Notes under the pieces: model-generated
Database searches by the model: none
The model's input: the letters and a program-made list of their open reading frames with translations, nothing else
Told to the model about the DNA's origin: nothing
Source: Toxonevra muliebris
Lineage: Eukaryota > Arthropoda > Insecta > Diptera > Pallopteridae
DNA length: 64,000 bases
NCBI GenBank assembly: GCA_963691655.1
Contig: OY829326.1
Location: forward strand, 41,319,989 to 41,383,988
Direction: 5' to 3'
Shown here: positions 32,118 through 43,199 of the stretch, piece after piece
How the letters are laid out: each line of letters opens with the position of its first letter
How positions within the stretch are numbered: the first letter of the stretch is position 1
Translations under genes and position numbers: made by a program

Positions 32118-33980
32118 CTATTTCTTCTCGTTGCAGTACATGTTAATTAAGCTAATAATGCCAATTTTTCTTAAAGCAGAAGCAGTGGATAGGTCATTAA
32201 TTCGACATGATACTCGACATGTCATTCGTCTTGACAATCGACATTCGTCGTCCGCTGATTGTTCCTCTGATTGTTCCTGTTGTTCATTTGGTTCTACTGA
32301 CTGCCTTTCTGCTATGCTTCCTGCCTCCGCCGGAGTTGAATACCATGGTATTTTTTCGGTATTATATATAGTCAATTTTTTCTGTTTGGCATCGTGATCT
32401 GCTATCTTCTTCAATCTAATATTCCTTTTCTCTTCTTCCACAAGTATTTTCATTCGTATTCTCTCTTCTTCTAACTCACGTTCTTTTTTAAGTTTCTCTT
32501 CCTCTTGTAGTAAAAGTTTTTCAATTTCTAATTCTTGGGTTTTTCTTCGTTTATCTATTACATCCTGTAACTGTTTCTCATACATAGCTTTTTCTTGTAA
32601 TCTCTTGTCCTCAATTTTCTTTTCATATGCGAATTTACGAGAAGGTGCTTTTTCTTCTTCCTTCAGTTCCTTCTCTTCCGATTTCGTTTTTTTTGCTTCC
32701 AACTTATTTCCATGGGCTTTCTCATATTTTGGTATTTCTTGTGATCTACTGTCCTCAATTTTATTTTCAAATGACAATTTACGAGATGATTTTTCTTCTT
32801 CTTTCAGTTTCTTCTCTTCCGTTTTCTCTTTTTTTGCTTCCAACTTATTTCTAGGGGCTTCGTCGAGTGGTATTTTATCCTCTTCCTTTTGTTCACCTTT
32901 CTGTTCCATTGCTTCCAACTTCTTCCTTCGAGCTTCGTTGCGTTTTATTTCATCCGCTTCCTTCTCTTCTGCTGTCATACTTTTTCCATCCTTCTTCTTA
33001 CTTCTTCTTTTTTTTTCTTCACCTTCGCTTTCGCCTCCGTCCTTGCCTTCATCATGTGTTTCTTTCTTCTTACGACGTTTTCTCTTTCTTAACTTGTTCA
33101 CAGATCTTCGTCTTTCATCATCGCCCTCGTCATCACCGCCTTCACCTTTTTGTTTGCGAAGTTTCTTCTTCCTTTTCCATGCTTTAAGCTTCCGTTTCTT
33201 ATCATCGCCCTGATAATCATCATCATCACCTTTTTGTCTTCGAACTTTCTTCTTCTTTTTCCAAGCTTTAAGCTTCCGTTTCTCATCATCGCCCTCCTGA
33301 TAATCACCATCATTGTCACCTTCAGCATTCTTTCTTCTACGTTTCTTTTTCTTCGACCTTTTGGCAATTTTCGTCCGACTTAATTTATATTTTTTTTCAG
33401 TACTATCGTCACTGTTGCTCCTGCTTCCTGATATTCGTTTCTTTCTTTTCTTTTTATATTTATCTCTTGTTCGAACACTTAAGTGACTGTGTTTTATGCG
33501 GTGTTGGTTTGCGGCGATTTCTTTCCATCCCATTGCGACAATCATTTCAAATTCTTCACTCAATTTTTGTGAGATAATTCTTGATATCTTAAAGTTGCGT
33601 CTGTGCTTATGGTGGCGATGTTTTAACTCGATGTTTTTCCATCTTATTGCCTTATTCTTTTCAAACTGTTTCGACGTTTCTTGTGACATCTGGCTATGTC
33701 GGCGCAATCTTCTAAGCCTTCTTCGCCTCCTAAGCAATCTCCTACTCCTTCTTCGTTGACGTCGCAATCTAGCTAGTCGTCTCCTTCTCCGCCATTGTCG
33801 CAAGCGCGCTCGATGCAACCTTGCTCTTTCCAGCTGGGTCCATCGTGTTGTTTCAGCGCCTGCTCTCAAGCGTCCGTTTACCAGCAGGCTTCTCGTTCCA
33901 CGCCATACAACCATACTGCTTATCGAATCATGTTTACGTCGTTTAGACCCCATCAAAAAAGTTTTTATAATTTTTCCCAT
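32118..33980 (-). CDS. Basic repeat protein B, paralogue of A
   Basis: This 620-residue frame is about two thirds identical to protein A over the first 50 residues and has the same domain order. It has an arginine run (about 60-95) and two diverged tryptophan modules (SKQFEKNKAIRWKN about 103-116, and EEFEMIVAMGWKE about 142-154). Three or four KAWKKKK/Asp-rich units follow, closely matching protein A through DDERRRSVNK. Only about three of the 25-residue repeats are present (EARRKKLEA core). The EEEK...KFxYEKKIEDKRLQE part of the coiled coil is duplicated, and the ALRKIGIISLIN motif is near the end. It ends sooner than A after a one-base change in phase (MYCNEKK stop). Indels against A keep the frame over 1.8 kb, the best sign that both are translated. 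Function unknown. Confidence 0.75.
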   Translation of the reverse strand: MGKIIKTFLMGSKRRKHDSISSMVVWRGTRSLLVNGRLRAGAETTRWTQLERARLHRARLRQWRRRRRLARLRRQRRRSRRLLRRRRRLRRLRRHSQMSQETSKQFEKNKAIRWKNIELKHRHHKHRRNFKISRIISQKLSEEFEMIVAMGWKEIAANQHRIKHSHLSVRTRDKYKKKRKKRISGSRSNSDDSTEKKYKLSRTKIAKRSKKKKRRRKNAEGDNDGDYQEGDDEKRKLKAWKKKKKVRRQKGDDDDYQGDDKKRKLKAWKRKKKLRKQKGEGGDDEGDDERRRSVNKLRKRKRRKKKETHDEGKDGGESEGEEKKRRSKKKDGKSMTAEEKEADEIKRNEARRKKLEAMEQKGEQKEEDKIPLDEAPRNKLEAKKEKTEEKKLKEEEKSSRKLSFENKIEDSRSQEIPKYEKAHGNKLEAKKTKSEEKELKEEEKAPSRKFAYEKKIEDKRLQEKAMYEKQLQDVIDKRRKTQELEIEKLLLQEEEKLKKERELEEERIRMKILVEEEKRNIRLKKIADHDAKQKKLTIYNTEKIPWYSTPAEAGSIAERQSVEPNEQQEQSEEQSADDECRLSRRMTCRVSCRINDLSTASALRKIGIISLINMYCNEKK

Positions 33981-34131
33981 CTATAACTTTTATATATTTT
34001 TCAATTATCTTTCTCTTTTTTTTTTTCTTTTACCATTATCATTTAATAATGAAAAACAATAAAGGTAAGATTTAAATAAATAATATAAAATAAAATATTA
34101 CTGAAAATTTTATTTTATAAATCTTTATGAC

Positions 34132-34158
34132 ATATTCCACATCGATATTTTGTATGAA
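34132..34158 (-). promoter_or_regulatory. Conserved upstream block, copy B
   Basis: Identical over 27 bases to 25888-25914, again about 150 bases before the start codon, in otherwise diverged flanks. Candidate promoter element. Confidence 0.4.
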
Positions 34159-34279
34159 CAGGTTTCAAATACTGACAAGGCGATTGGATGCTGATGGCAG
34201 CAGTGGCCGTAAGCCACTTAAAGGGTCAAAAATAGGAAATAATGTTTAAAAATAAACAATTCTACAACCTGCGAGAGCC

Positions 34280-34520
34280 ATTGGCGTGTAGAATAACGTA
34301 TAAAAAATAACGATGAAAAAAACGTTGTTTCGAGAAAACCGCGTTTAAAGTTTTAACAAGAGGCGCTCTCGACTATGTGCTATAGCTTCGTTAATATTTT
34401 GAATTTTGGTCTGAAATTTTTACAGTATATTCTCAATATTATACTTTCTCAATACATTAAAAAATCGATTTTTTGAAATTCGAACATTGAGGGTATGCAA
34501 AGTGGTTCGTCCCATAGAAA
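34280..34520. repeat. Dispersed repeat related to 61060-61260
   Basis: GTTTCGAGAAAACCGCGTTTAAAG, then TTTTACAGTATATTCTCAATATT and ATCGATTTTTTGAAATTC resemble TTTCGAGATAAATGAGTTTAAAC, TTTTACAGTATACTTTTAAAAGC and ATCAATTTTTTGAAAATC at 61060-61260. This looks like one old dispersed family; its class is unknown to me. Confidence 0.4.
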
Positions 34521-35320
34521 AAATTCAAAGAATTCATACTGTCAAAACTAAAAAATATTGTCATTTTAAAGGTAATACTTCAACTAAGAAAAACTCAGAA
34601 AACCTTGGAGAATGCAACAAATTTTTTACAAAAATGTTAGATCGCTCGGTTTTAGTTTTTTAGTCCGTTTGAGTAAAACTATCTGAAAAATAAGTTTTAA
34701 ATAATATCCTGCCGAAAGTTCTAGTTTTGTATTCGCAATTTATAAAGGAAAATTTTGATTTTACAAGTAAAATCAAAATTTGAAAATCTATACATTCTGC
34801 ATTGTTTCTAAAGTTAAGTATTTTTGGAAATACGAAATCTGGAAATTGACGAAATAACTAAATAAAATAAATAAATTATTGCAAATCAAAACGCAGATCG
34901 TTATAGATTGCCAAATATGACAAAAAATTGTAACTTTAAACTTAGTTGGCAGCGAAACCAAAACAGGTTAACTGACTATAGATTAAAGTTTAGTGGACCA
35001 AAATTGACTACCATCGAAATCAGAGAGCTTCTAATTTTGTACTTTTTTTATGAAATGCATGCGTTTAAGGATAATTATGTGTTTACTGTATTATGAATTT
35101 TTTTCACCAAGAAAATTTGGAGTTCTGCCATTGGTTTTTATCGGTGATGATGAAAATTAGGGCAGGCCGATTGTTTTTCGTACACAGACGATTTCGTTTA
35201 TTGCTGTTTTTAAACAGAATAAAGGAACTGACTTAAAAATTGCCACTCGTTTTAATTTTACAAAATTGCATTGTTAAATTTTTACCAGAGAGCCATGCAA
35301 TTTCAGTGCTTCGTGTAGGT
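34521..35320. other. Noncoding DNA
   Basis: AT-rich sequence without a supported gene or repeat. Confidence 0.45.
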
Positions 35321-36255
35321 TAGTTTAGGTTGGAGTGACAGTTTCTGCTTGAAAGCACATTTAGTCCCATTGGGATACCACAGTACGCCGCGACTCCCCC
35401 ATTTACGGATTGGAGAATCATGAGGATTCCAAAGAAGAAGATATGATGTCAGGTTCCCGAAACGTGATCAATGGTTAAGTCCAGAAGTCGTACGGATCCA
35501 AAACCTCAAACGGTACTGGATCCGGTTGGTAGTTGGACGATGAGACCAAGTGCTCTTTTTCCACTGGAAAGATGGCGTTAGTCTTTTTAACGGAGGTTTT
35601 CGCTATTCAAGACTTGGTGAGCTGGATAATTGAGAAGAGATGGCGTGGGAAGTGAATAGGTATCTGCAGTGATAGCCAAGCTGCACTGCAGGCCCTTGCT
35701 AACCCTGTCAGCTCCTCAAAATTGGTCAGCGAGTGTAAGGCAAAACTAAATAGTGTTGCAAAACACAGCAAGTTATGCCTTATATGGATTCTAGGACACT
35801 GTGGTATTGCAGGGCAAGAACTAGTTGATAAACTAGCTAATGAAGGCTCTGCAATTACACCATGGGGTCCGGAACCTTTTCTTGGCATAAATTCTGGGGA
35901 GATCAGACGTTGAATCAATGATTTCGTGGGTTCTATCCATATAGAAAGATGGTCCAAGCTTGATTCCTGCAGAACCGCAAAGTGCTTCGTGAGACAACTT
36001 AACAGGAAATTCGTAGAATTTCTTCTCAAACTGAGAAGAAAGGACCTGAGATTACTGGTGGGTGTCATCACAATGCACAACACATGTGGTCAGCATATGA
36101 CTAACATGGACGTTATCAGCGATCCAATATGCCAATCGTGTCTTGTGGATGACGATACTACGGAACATTATCTTTGTAGCTGTTTGGCGTTCGCGAGAAT
36201 CAGATTAAGGCTGTTGGGTAGTAATGTCTTGAGTATGAATAATCAATCTTCCTGA
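35321..36255 (+). pseudogene. LINE RNase H and C-terminal zinc-knuckle fragment
   Basis: A nearly single frame from about 35495 reads YGSKTSNGTGSGW (RNase H start, with the usual first aspartate replaced by tyrosine), TEVFAIQ (glutamate), ICSDSQAALQALANP (aspartate), IWILGHCGIAGQELVDKLAN (histidine and last aspartate). A second stretch has LRLLVGVITMHNTCG, CQSCLVDDDTTEHYLC and CLAFARIRLRLLGS, the C-terminal Cys/His tail of I-like or R1-like LINEs. A few stops break it. The AGGTTAGTTTAGGTTGG block at 35324-35341 resembles sequence that often accompanies such elements in flies. Confidence 0.8.
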
Positions 36256-36264
36256 GCCTATAAG

Positions 36265-36660
36265 GTTCATCAGTGAAACAAAGAAGTTCGAGGTCGAGAG
36301 ACCCTAGACCTTTCTTCTTCCGATTTATCCACACATAACTTTCTTGTCTCTACTCTACTCCTTTCTACTGGTTCTATGTCCTTAAAATTTATGGATGATT
36401 GCTCGGACAGACTAATGAAGAAAGGTGAGCCCAGGAGTTTTAGTCTCCTCCTGGCCAGAGATGGGCATTCACTCATGAAATGGAGGACTGTTTCTTCTTC
36501 CTCCTCTGAGCCGCAGCTCCGACAGAAGTCATTGAATGGCAGTCCTAGTCTTGCAGCATGTCTCCCCATTATGCAGTGTCCCGTGAGCACCGAAATCGTA
36601 ATGCTGATGTAGTTTCTACTAAAGTTGAGTAGCTGTCTAGTGAACTGATTTTAAGATCCA
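36265..36660 (-). pseudogene. LINE C-terminal fragment, tail to tail with previous
   Basis: The minus strand reads RQLLNFSRNYISITIS, VLTGHCIMGRHAARLGLP, CRSCGSEEEEETVLHFMSEC and PSLARRRLKLLGS. This is the C-terminal part of another LINE of the RNase H-bearing kind. It is open to a stop at 36270. Its 3-prime end is almost in contact with the 3-prime end of the plus-strand fragment (gap about 10 bases), and the two differ in sequence, so they are different insertions. Confidence 0.8.
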
Positions 36661-38840
36661 CGGTCAAAACTTATTTGTCAATATATCTTATTTATTTAGG
36701 ATCGACAATCGCGGTCAACAGGTGGTCTATCAAATGCTGTACACAAATTTTACATTTTCGAGTTCTGAGGGGCAAATTTTGGCCGCAAGACAATAAAAAA
36801 CAGCTAATAAACGCTTCTCAAAAACAATAATATGCTCCCCATACATTCCTATTTCAGAGCTGTGGTGCTTCTAGTAGTACGTGCGACTAGAGTTAATTCT
36901 GTTCATTATTCCCCTTGGAAATAAAATTTCTACCAAAATTTCTCTGCCAAACTAAGTGAGGTTTTGCTGAGAGGGTACCCTGGTACAAGCTGCATCACCA
37001 ACATGGTTGGAAAACCATTCTTGCTTTATATTATTGTTAATTTTTGATTTTATTTTTCGCTATCACACACAAAAATTGTTTCTAATGCTGCTCCCCAAGA
37101 TACCTTCCCCAAATTTCGCCTAGTTCGCCTATTCGATAGAACCCTTCCTTATTTCCAGGTACAATCGTCAAGGAAAATTAGCTTTCAACGGTTCCACGTC
37201 AGTCTCGACAGGGGCACAAACAAGGACGACGCAGACCTTGGCAGTTTCAGCATTTCAGTTTTCCGTCGGGCTTAAATGTGCCCCTAGATATACACTCCTT
37301 GTAACTCCATTTTTTTCCATCATCAATACAAAGTACCATCATTTCAAGTGGGAATCATGAGAACAAGGACACTACAACGTTCGAGAGCTGGCGTCATGGG
37401 TGCTTTGAGTTACTCGACGTTAATTTTTATAGATAAACAAGCCTCTGATTACTCAGTCCAAGAAAACAACCTGAGCTTTTTTATTATCAATTATTTTGTT
37501 CGCACAGTATTATTAAAATAACACACGATCGACCCGATCTGAATCCACATTGATCTATGAGTATGTGCTCCTCTACACCTTCTTATTTATGTATATGCTC
37601 TCTAGAACAATCAATGATATTAAGGTTTATTGCCAAATTGCACTAATAGTGATCATTTCATCTTGAAATTTTAATAGATTTCCTTTGAGTGACTATCTGA
37701 ACAGTAGGTTCATTGAAACAAAAATACAGAATTGGTTTATTTCTATTTCTATATTTTACAAAAAGTTATTCTATTAATTAATTGATTATGTTGGAAATAT
37801 ATTTTACAAAAAGTTATTCTATTAATTAATTGATTATGTTGGAAATTTCAATTTGTATCATTATCTAAGTATAAACAAAAATCCTAATCTCGTGTCATGT
37901 GTCAATATTCAGTGAGTGAACGAACACTGACAACATTCGGTGGCACTGCCACTGCCATTCATAGCATACTTATTATATGCATGGAATAATTTTGTATTTG
38001 TTTTTGTAGCTGTGCTGTGCTGCACTGCACTGCAAATACCAACGCTAATAAATACATTCTCACATCTACTTCACATCTCTTCCTTTCAATCGACCAACCA
38101 CCACAAACTAAATTCTCCTCAGTACGTCGTACTCAGTGGCGAAAGGAGAAATACTTTTTCCACTCATTTTGCAGAATACTATGTTTTCTATGTATTTTCG
38201 ATATTTCCCCTTTAACAGCTTATCATAGAATGGAGAACATTTGAAATCACTCATTTATCACTCCTTTGCTAGGAGAAAGAGTTTTCTATGTATTTATGCA
38301 AAAAGGTGTCTCAGCTTTCTGTGGTTGGGAACAGTAATGTATGCAATGTTTCTTAGTTTAGCTTTTCACCGCTAGAGTATATATTTTGGTTGTAGTATTT
38401 GCTTAGAAGAAAATTATTTGCTTTAAATATTTACATATATTTACGTACATGTGAGTAAAGATGATTTTAGGTTGCGGCTTGCGACCTTTTTTTTTTATTT
38501 TATTTTCAGTAAAAATCTACAAGAAATGACCAAGAAGAGAGAGAGAGAGAGAAAAAAGAAAAGATTCTCTTCTAGAATCGTGTCAGGCGAAGAAGAGATA
38601 CAAATGGAAGATTTTATATTCTGAAAACAGTTTGCTTTGTTGTTATTGAGATTATTTATTATTGCATCCCGTTCTATAAAATCTATTTTACATCCATTTC
38701 CTCTATTTGATCTTATTACGTCTGGAGCATTTTGTCGTGTCCAGTATTCTTCAAGAAACCGAGTCTCGGTGCACGGTCTATGGTTGCTAATTCCATACTG
38801 TGCATTAAGGATACCTATGTTCAAGTACATCCTTCTCCTG
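36661..38840. other. Noncoding DNA with a 48-bp tandem duplication
   Basis: A perfect tandem duplication of 48 bases (ATATTTTACAAAAAGTTATT...) lies at 37751-37798 and 37799-37846. A GA-rich run lies at 38536-38555. A 111-codon minus-strand frame at 38495-38830 is not recognised and lacks further support. Confidence 0.5.
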
Positions 38841-38960
38841 TGTTTTGTGAGTTATATTTGTGCCCTGATGAATGAAAGTGGCCTATAGTCTTATGTCAAA
38901 TCCGAATGGCGAAATGATAAACTTTTCTTTGATAACATTTATTGTTGATGTTTGGTGCCA
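38841..38960. repeat. Dispersed repeat related to 866-985
   Basis: It shares TGTTTTGTGAGTTATATTT and the CCGAATGGCGAA...AACTTTTC block with the repeat at 866-985 in the same orientation, with many substitutions. It adjoins the LINE RNase H relic at 39030-39250 and may belong to it. Confidence 0.4.
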
Positions 38961-39029
38961 AGTAAAAAATTTTAGTTATTTTCTATTTTAAATTTTTTTT
39001 TGTTGCTCAGTTTATTGAGCTGGATGATC

Positions 39030-39250
39030 TCAAACGATTATAATTCTTGAATCGTAGCTTGATAGCCCAACATAATAACAATGTCGCATATTTTATGTTT
39101 CCTGTCTCCACATCTATCGATTTCATGAATCTCTACTTGAAAAATGCTTGGTTCCTGGTTCTTGTCCCAAACACTCTTGCTACAGTTCCGTCTTTGTTTC
39201 TTGACCCATCCGTAGTTCACTTAGTCGTGTGTTCTTTGAATTTAAGGTTT
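39030..39250 (-). pseudogene. Possible LINE RNase H fragment
   Basis: The minus strand reads DKNQEPSIFQVEIHEIDRC and then ICDIVIMLGYQATIQEL, which resembles the RNase H pattern 'SxFQAEVxAIxRC...IxxxSDSQAAIxAL' of LINEs with the acidic motif decayed. The match is by eye and the flanks do not extend it clearly. Confidence 0.5.
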
Positions 39251-40777
39251 TGTTTAAAATCATCTCATATACTTTCTACTCAGTCTTGTTACAAAGAATT
39301 TCTCCAAATTGTACAGATTATTTATTCTGGGCTTGTGGGCTTAATCTGGATTATCTCGATTCCCAATCCTACAGGGGTTTTATAATATATAAAAACACAA
39401 ATATTTTGAAGAATGTTTAGGTTCTCGATATCAGGAGTGAAAACCTTATCTGAATTTTGATAAATAACATCCTTATGATTGTGGATCTCGGAAACTTCTC
39501 GTTTGCCCCCTAGGGTTAACGAAAATCAAAAATAATATTATAAACTTGTAAGGTTAGGTTCCTAATGCGATTGCTAATATCATAATTACAAGACAGAAGC
39601 TCGCAGGTTAAAAAAATAAATGATTTCTTAAGCGCACTAGTAGATCCAGAAATCTCAAAAGGGTAGGACTTATTTTTTGGTTTCTTCCCTTCCCCCTTTT
39701 AGAACTTCGGGATTCACTTTTAAAAATAATAATAAAGAGAAATCTACTCAAAAATCGGATAGTGACAGCACCAAAGTTTTGAAGGCCCCTCTTTACATTT
39801 CCACAGTTCAGAAGTTACTCTCGTTATTTGAAATAGTCTGATAGGTGCTTTGATCTCTTAGTAGTAGCCTACTCACTGATTTGATTCGTTAGGGCATAAA
39901 GTTTTGTTTTTAACAGATGCCCTGAAAAATCTTATTTAAATTCATTCGACGATCAAGACCTGCTTATTTTATTTATACAACCAGAAACTCTGGTAGGGTA
40001 ATTCCGGTAGAGATGGAACCCCTTTTTTTTAAATTATCACAAATTTGAAGAAAGTGCAAAAATAGTCAGTGTAATGTACCAAACTTCGAACAGTTGTCTA
40101 TAAGTACGCGGAGCGGTTTCGGTATTTTAATCAAAAATATTTTTAGGAACAATGAAAAGAATTTTTAAAAACAATGAGAACAATTGCAACAATTCTTAAA
40201 AGCATTCAAAACAATCAAAACCAATTTAATAAACATTCAGGAATAATGAATCTTATTTTGGAACGTTTTCGTTTTTGGAACAAGCCTTTGCGTTCTCCTT
40301 CTTGAATCGATGCTTTCACTCCACACAACTTCTCTTGTCTGAACACTTCTTTCTGGAGAATTAAGGTACAATTTTATTACATTTCCATAAAAATTAGAAA
40401 AAACTGTCATGAAACCAACTTTTTAAACGATGAAAAATTAAGAATAAAAATTTTGTTCACATAAAACTTTATTGTTTATAAAAAATTTTAATAAAGAAAA
40501 ACGCAACGTTCAGCCAAATCTGTTTTTTCCAGTGTAATATCGAAGAAAACAATTAATTTGTAAGACTGCAACTGCTCCATTTCTCCCCGAAAAGAAGGTC
40601 CTTCCAATCTCTCTAATTTGTAAGGGGAAAATAAAAAATTGTGTCTGCAGGCATTCACAGTAGAAGTGAAACTTTGTTGTTTATTTGCAAATTATTGGAA
40701 AACATTTATAACAAATTTTGTTGAAGTTTTAGCAGTCTTCTTCTCTCAATTTTGTTGTTGGTTTTTTTCTGTTGATA
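39251..40777. other. Noncoding DNA
   Basis: AT-rich sequence. AACAAT-rich imperfect repeats occur around 40140-40250. No gene is seen. Confidence 0.45.
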
Positions 40778-40785
40778 CTCTCTAC

Positions 40786-41694
40786 CAGCGATGCCAACTT
40801 GCGGGGAATTTTACTTGGTACGGGGAATGAGTTGTTTTTTGCGGGGAATTTGAAGTCTTTCAGCTTTTAGTAATTAAAGTCTGTAGTATTTTTTTTGGCA
40901 AATTGTATGTACATAATGTAAAATGTTTAACTTATGAAATATTTCATATTTCTGGTATTCAAATCTTCATCTTAAGCCGGCTCTGCAATTTATTGGTTGG
41001 GAGAAATCGATTTTTAAAAAAGTGTGCTATTTGAAAGTGTTATTTTCGAAAGAATTTTGTAAAAATTTCAGATAACCCAGAGTGCTTTCGTAAATACAGA
41101 CGATTATAGCGCCGAGTGTCAGTCATGCCAAAACAGTCGCGCGGCGCTTCGACTTCCTTTTCGCCCGTTCAGAAAAGCTTAGCTATGCTTTCGACCAGCA
41201 CCTCCTGATTAATAACTCTTAAACATTGCTGACTAATCTGTAAACTTACAAATTACGGTCAGCCATCATAAAGAAGATAAAGTATATTTTATTTGTTAAA
41301 AACCAATAGTCAAAACTTTGAACCCGTTTTTCTCAAAACAAAGTTTTTGCCATTTTTTATTTGAGTTAAAAGAAATCCCATGTCTTCTCCTTTGAGAACT
41401 TTGATGTCCGAAAGTGGGCTAAAGCTTATATGTTAAGAATTCCGGAGTAAGAAAGTAAGTTTCTATTAATCTACCAGTCCCATAAAAATTGGTTGAGTTT
41501 TGGACCGAGAAAGTTCGGGGTCGCCTTAAAATAACACTCACTGAGATCAATTTCGTTTTTGTAAAATGTTTATATGGAAAGTGCGTGTAGCGCTGTTATA
41601 ATGGGAAATCATACCAATGCGGGGAATTCGATCGAAAATCGGGGAATTTCTCGTGGGTTATTGGGGAGAGAGAAAAAATGAGTTGGTATCCCTG
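40786..41694. mobile_element. hAT-type nonautonomous element with 8-bp TSD
   Basis: The left end CAGCGATGCCAACTT and the inverted right end CAGGGATACCAACTCAT are short terminal repeats. They are flanked by the identical octamer CTCTCTAC at 40778-40785 and 41695-41702. CAG-starting ends of about 12-16 bases with 8-bp target duplications are diagnostic of hAT. The 909-base interior has no transposase frame. GCGGGGAATTT repeats lie near both ends in direct orientation. Confidence 0.85.
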
Positions 41695-41702
41695 CTCTCT
41701 AC

Positions 41703-43199
41703 ACTTATCGGCACAAAGGCACAAACACGACGTAGTACACGTATATAACACAAGAGCGGAAACTTTAGCTATATGAAATCAAGCAGAGGTATCTAGGACG
41801 GCTCTCTCAGTAAAGCACATGAGATAAAACTGCGAGAAGTCGACTCTCTGCATGATTGTATGTAGCCGATCCTCATATGACCTCGCCTTTCCCGTTGGAA
41901 AATTTTCAATTTATCCTCTCTAAAGAAGTTTCACTTCAAAAAAAAAAAAAAAAACAAAATCCATTCCCACATAATCTGTAACTTATACTTACCTTTTAAA
42001 AGGTACTCAGACATCAAGGTAAGGACTCTACCTGCATCCCAAAGCGGTTAAATTATGACAAATAGGTGATAAACTTAGAGCGAGAAAAGTTTTGGTTTTC
42101 ACAGCGCTTACTCGTACAAGAGTTCGCGAAAAAATTTGGTTTTCTTGTCTGCGATTTTTAGAAACACGCTTTATATTTTGTCCCTGTATTTACAGTTCCA
42201 CACCACATTTTTTTGAGGGCGACGAAGGTATTTACATTAAGAGTTGAGATAACTCGCAAAACAATTGATTATACAATCTATAAAATTTTTATTCGCAGGA
42301 GGAAATTTAATAAAATTGTGTATTCCATTTGATAAAGGCAACGATTGCTTTGATTGAAGCACAATACCAACATCATCATGATTGGAAAGTAATAGTGAAG
42401 CAAACACTGTTGGAAATAAATGGCGACAATTGAATAAAGTTTTCTGCAACCGGAAAGGGCGAAGGTCGACCAGGGATTGACCAGAAATTAGGCTTCTTTG
42501 GTAAATATACTTACCTTAAATAAAATATAGAGGTGAAATAATAGAAAATTTATTGCTCTTTATGGAGATACATTTGTTTTGCACAAGTACTAAGTTTTTA
42601 GTTCTGAGTTTTGGTCAGGTTTTTTATATAAATATTCCTATGTGCGACCCTTAATATATTTATAAAATATAACAATATACGGGCCTTAACATAAACTAAT
42701 TTATTTTTTAGAATGGATAAATCGAAAGAGTGCAAACTACGTAGAAAGAAAGACTTTCGTAGCATACATAAATCATGTAATTTCCAATAAGAGAAATTAT
42801 TCGGCGAAAAAGCAAAAGAAGTGAAGTTTTGTTTATAATGGAACATTTTATAAATTATTTTTCTTAATTTGAATTATTTTTAATTGAAATTCATGTATAT
42901 GTATTAATTAGCAATTTTGAATAAAAAGTAAACAAAAAGAAAAAAACTGGTTTCATACTGAAAGTCCTTAAAAACAACCTGATTTGGTTCTGAACAACCT
43001 GAAGAAAAACTGAATCTAGACTGCTTGGCCTGAAAATAAATAAAACTGAAAGAAACCTGGAAAGCCTGCAAACGGTATTATGTAGTAGTTCTAGTTTCAA
43101 AAAAAATTTAAAAATTTCTTTGATCTAGTGATCTTCGAAAAATATGTCAGTTGTTATTTTTAATGACAAACATGTTGATTTATTGTGAGTTTGATCAAA
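41703..43199. other. Noncoding DNA
   Basis: An A-tract lies at 41939-41955. Short AACCTGAA-like words recur around 42975-43070. No gene is supported. Confidence 0.45.

Larger units (their letters stand above)
31644..34180 (-). repeat. Segmental duplication, copy B
   Basis: This is the homologue of 22315-25930 in the same orientation. It includes the near-identical 3-prime block at 31766-31945 (one difference from copy A by my count), the gene at 32118-33980 and the upstream block at 34132-34158. The sequence between the 3-prime block and the stop codon is only moderately similar between copies. Confidence 0.85.
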
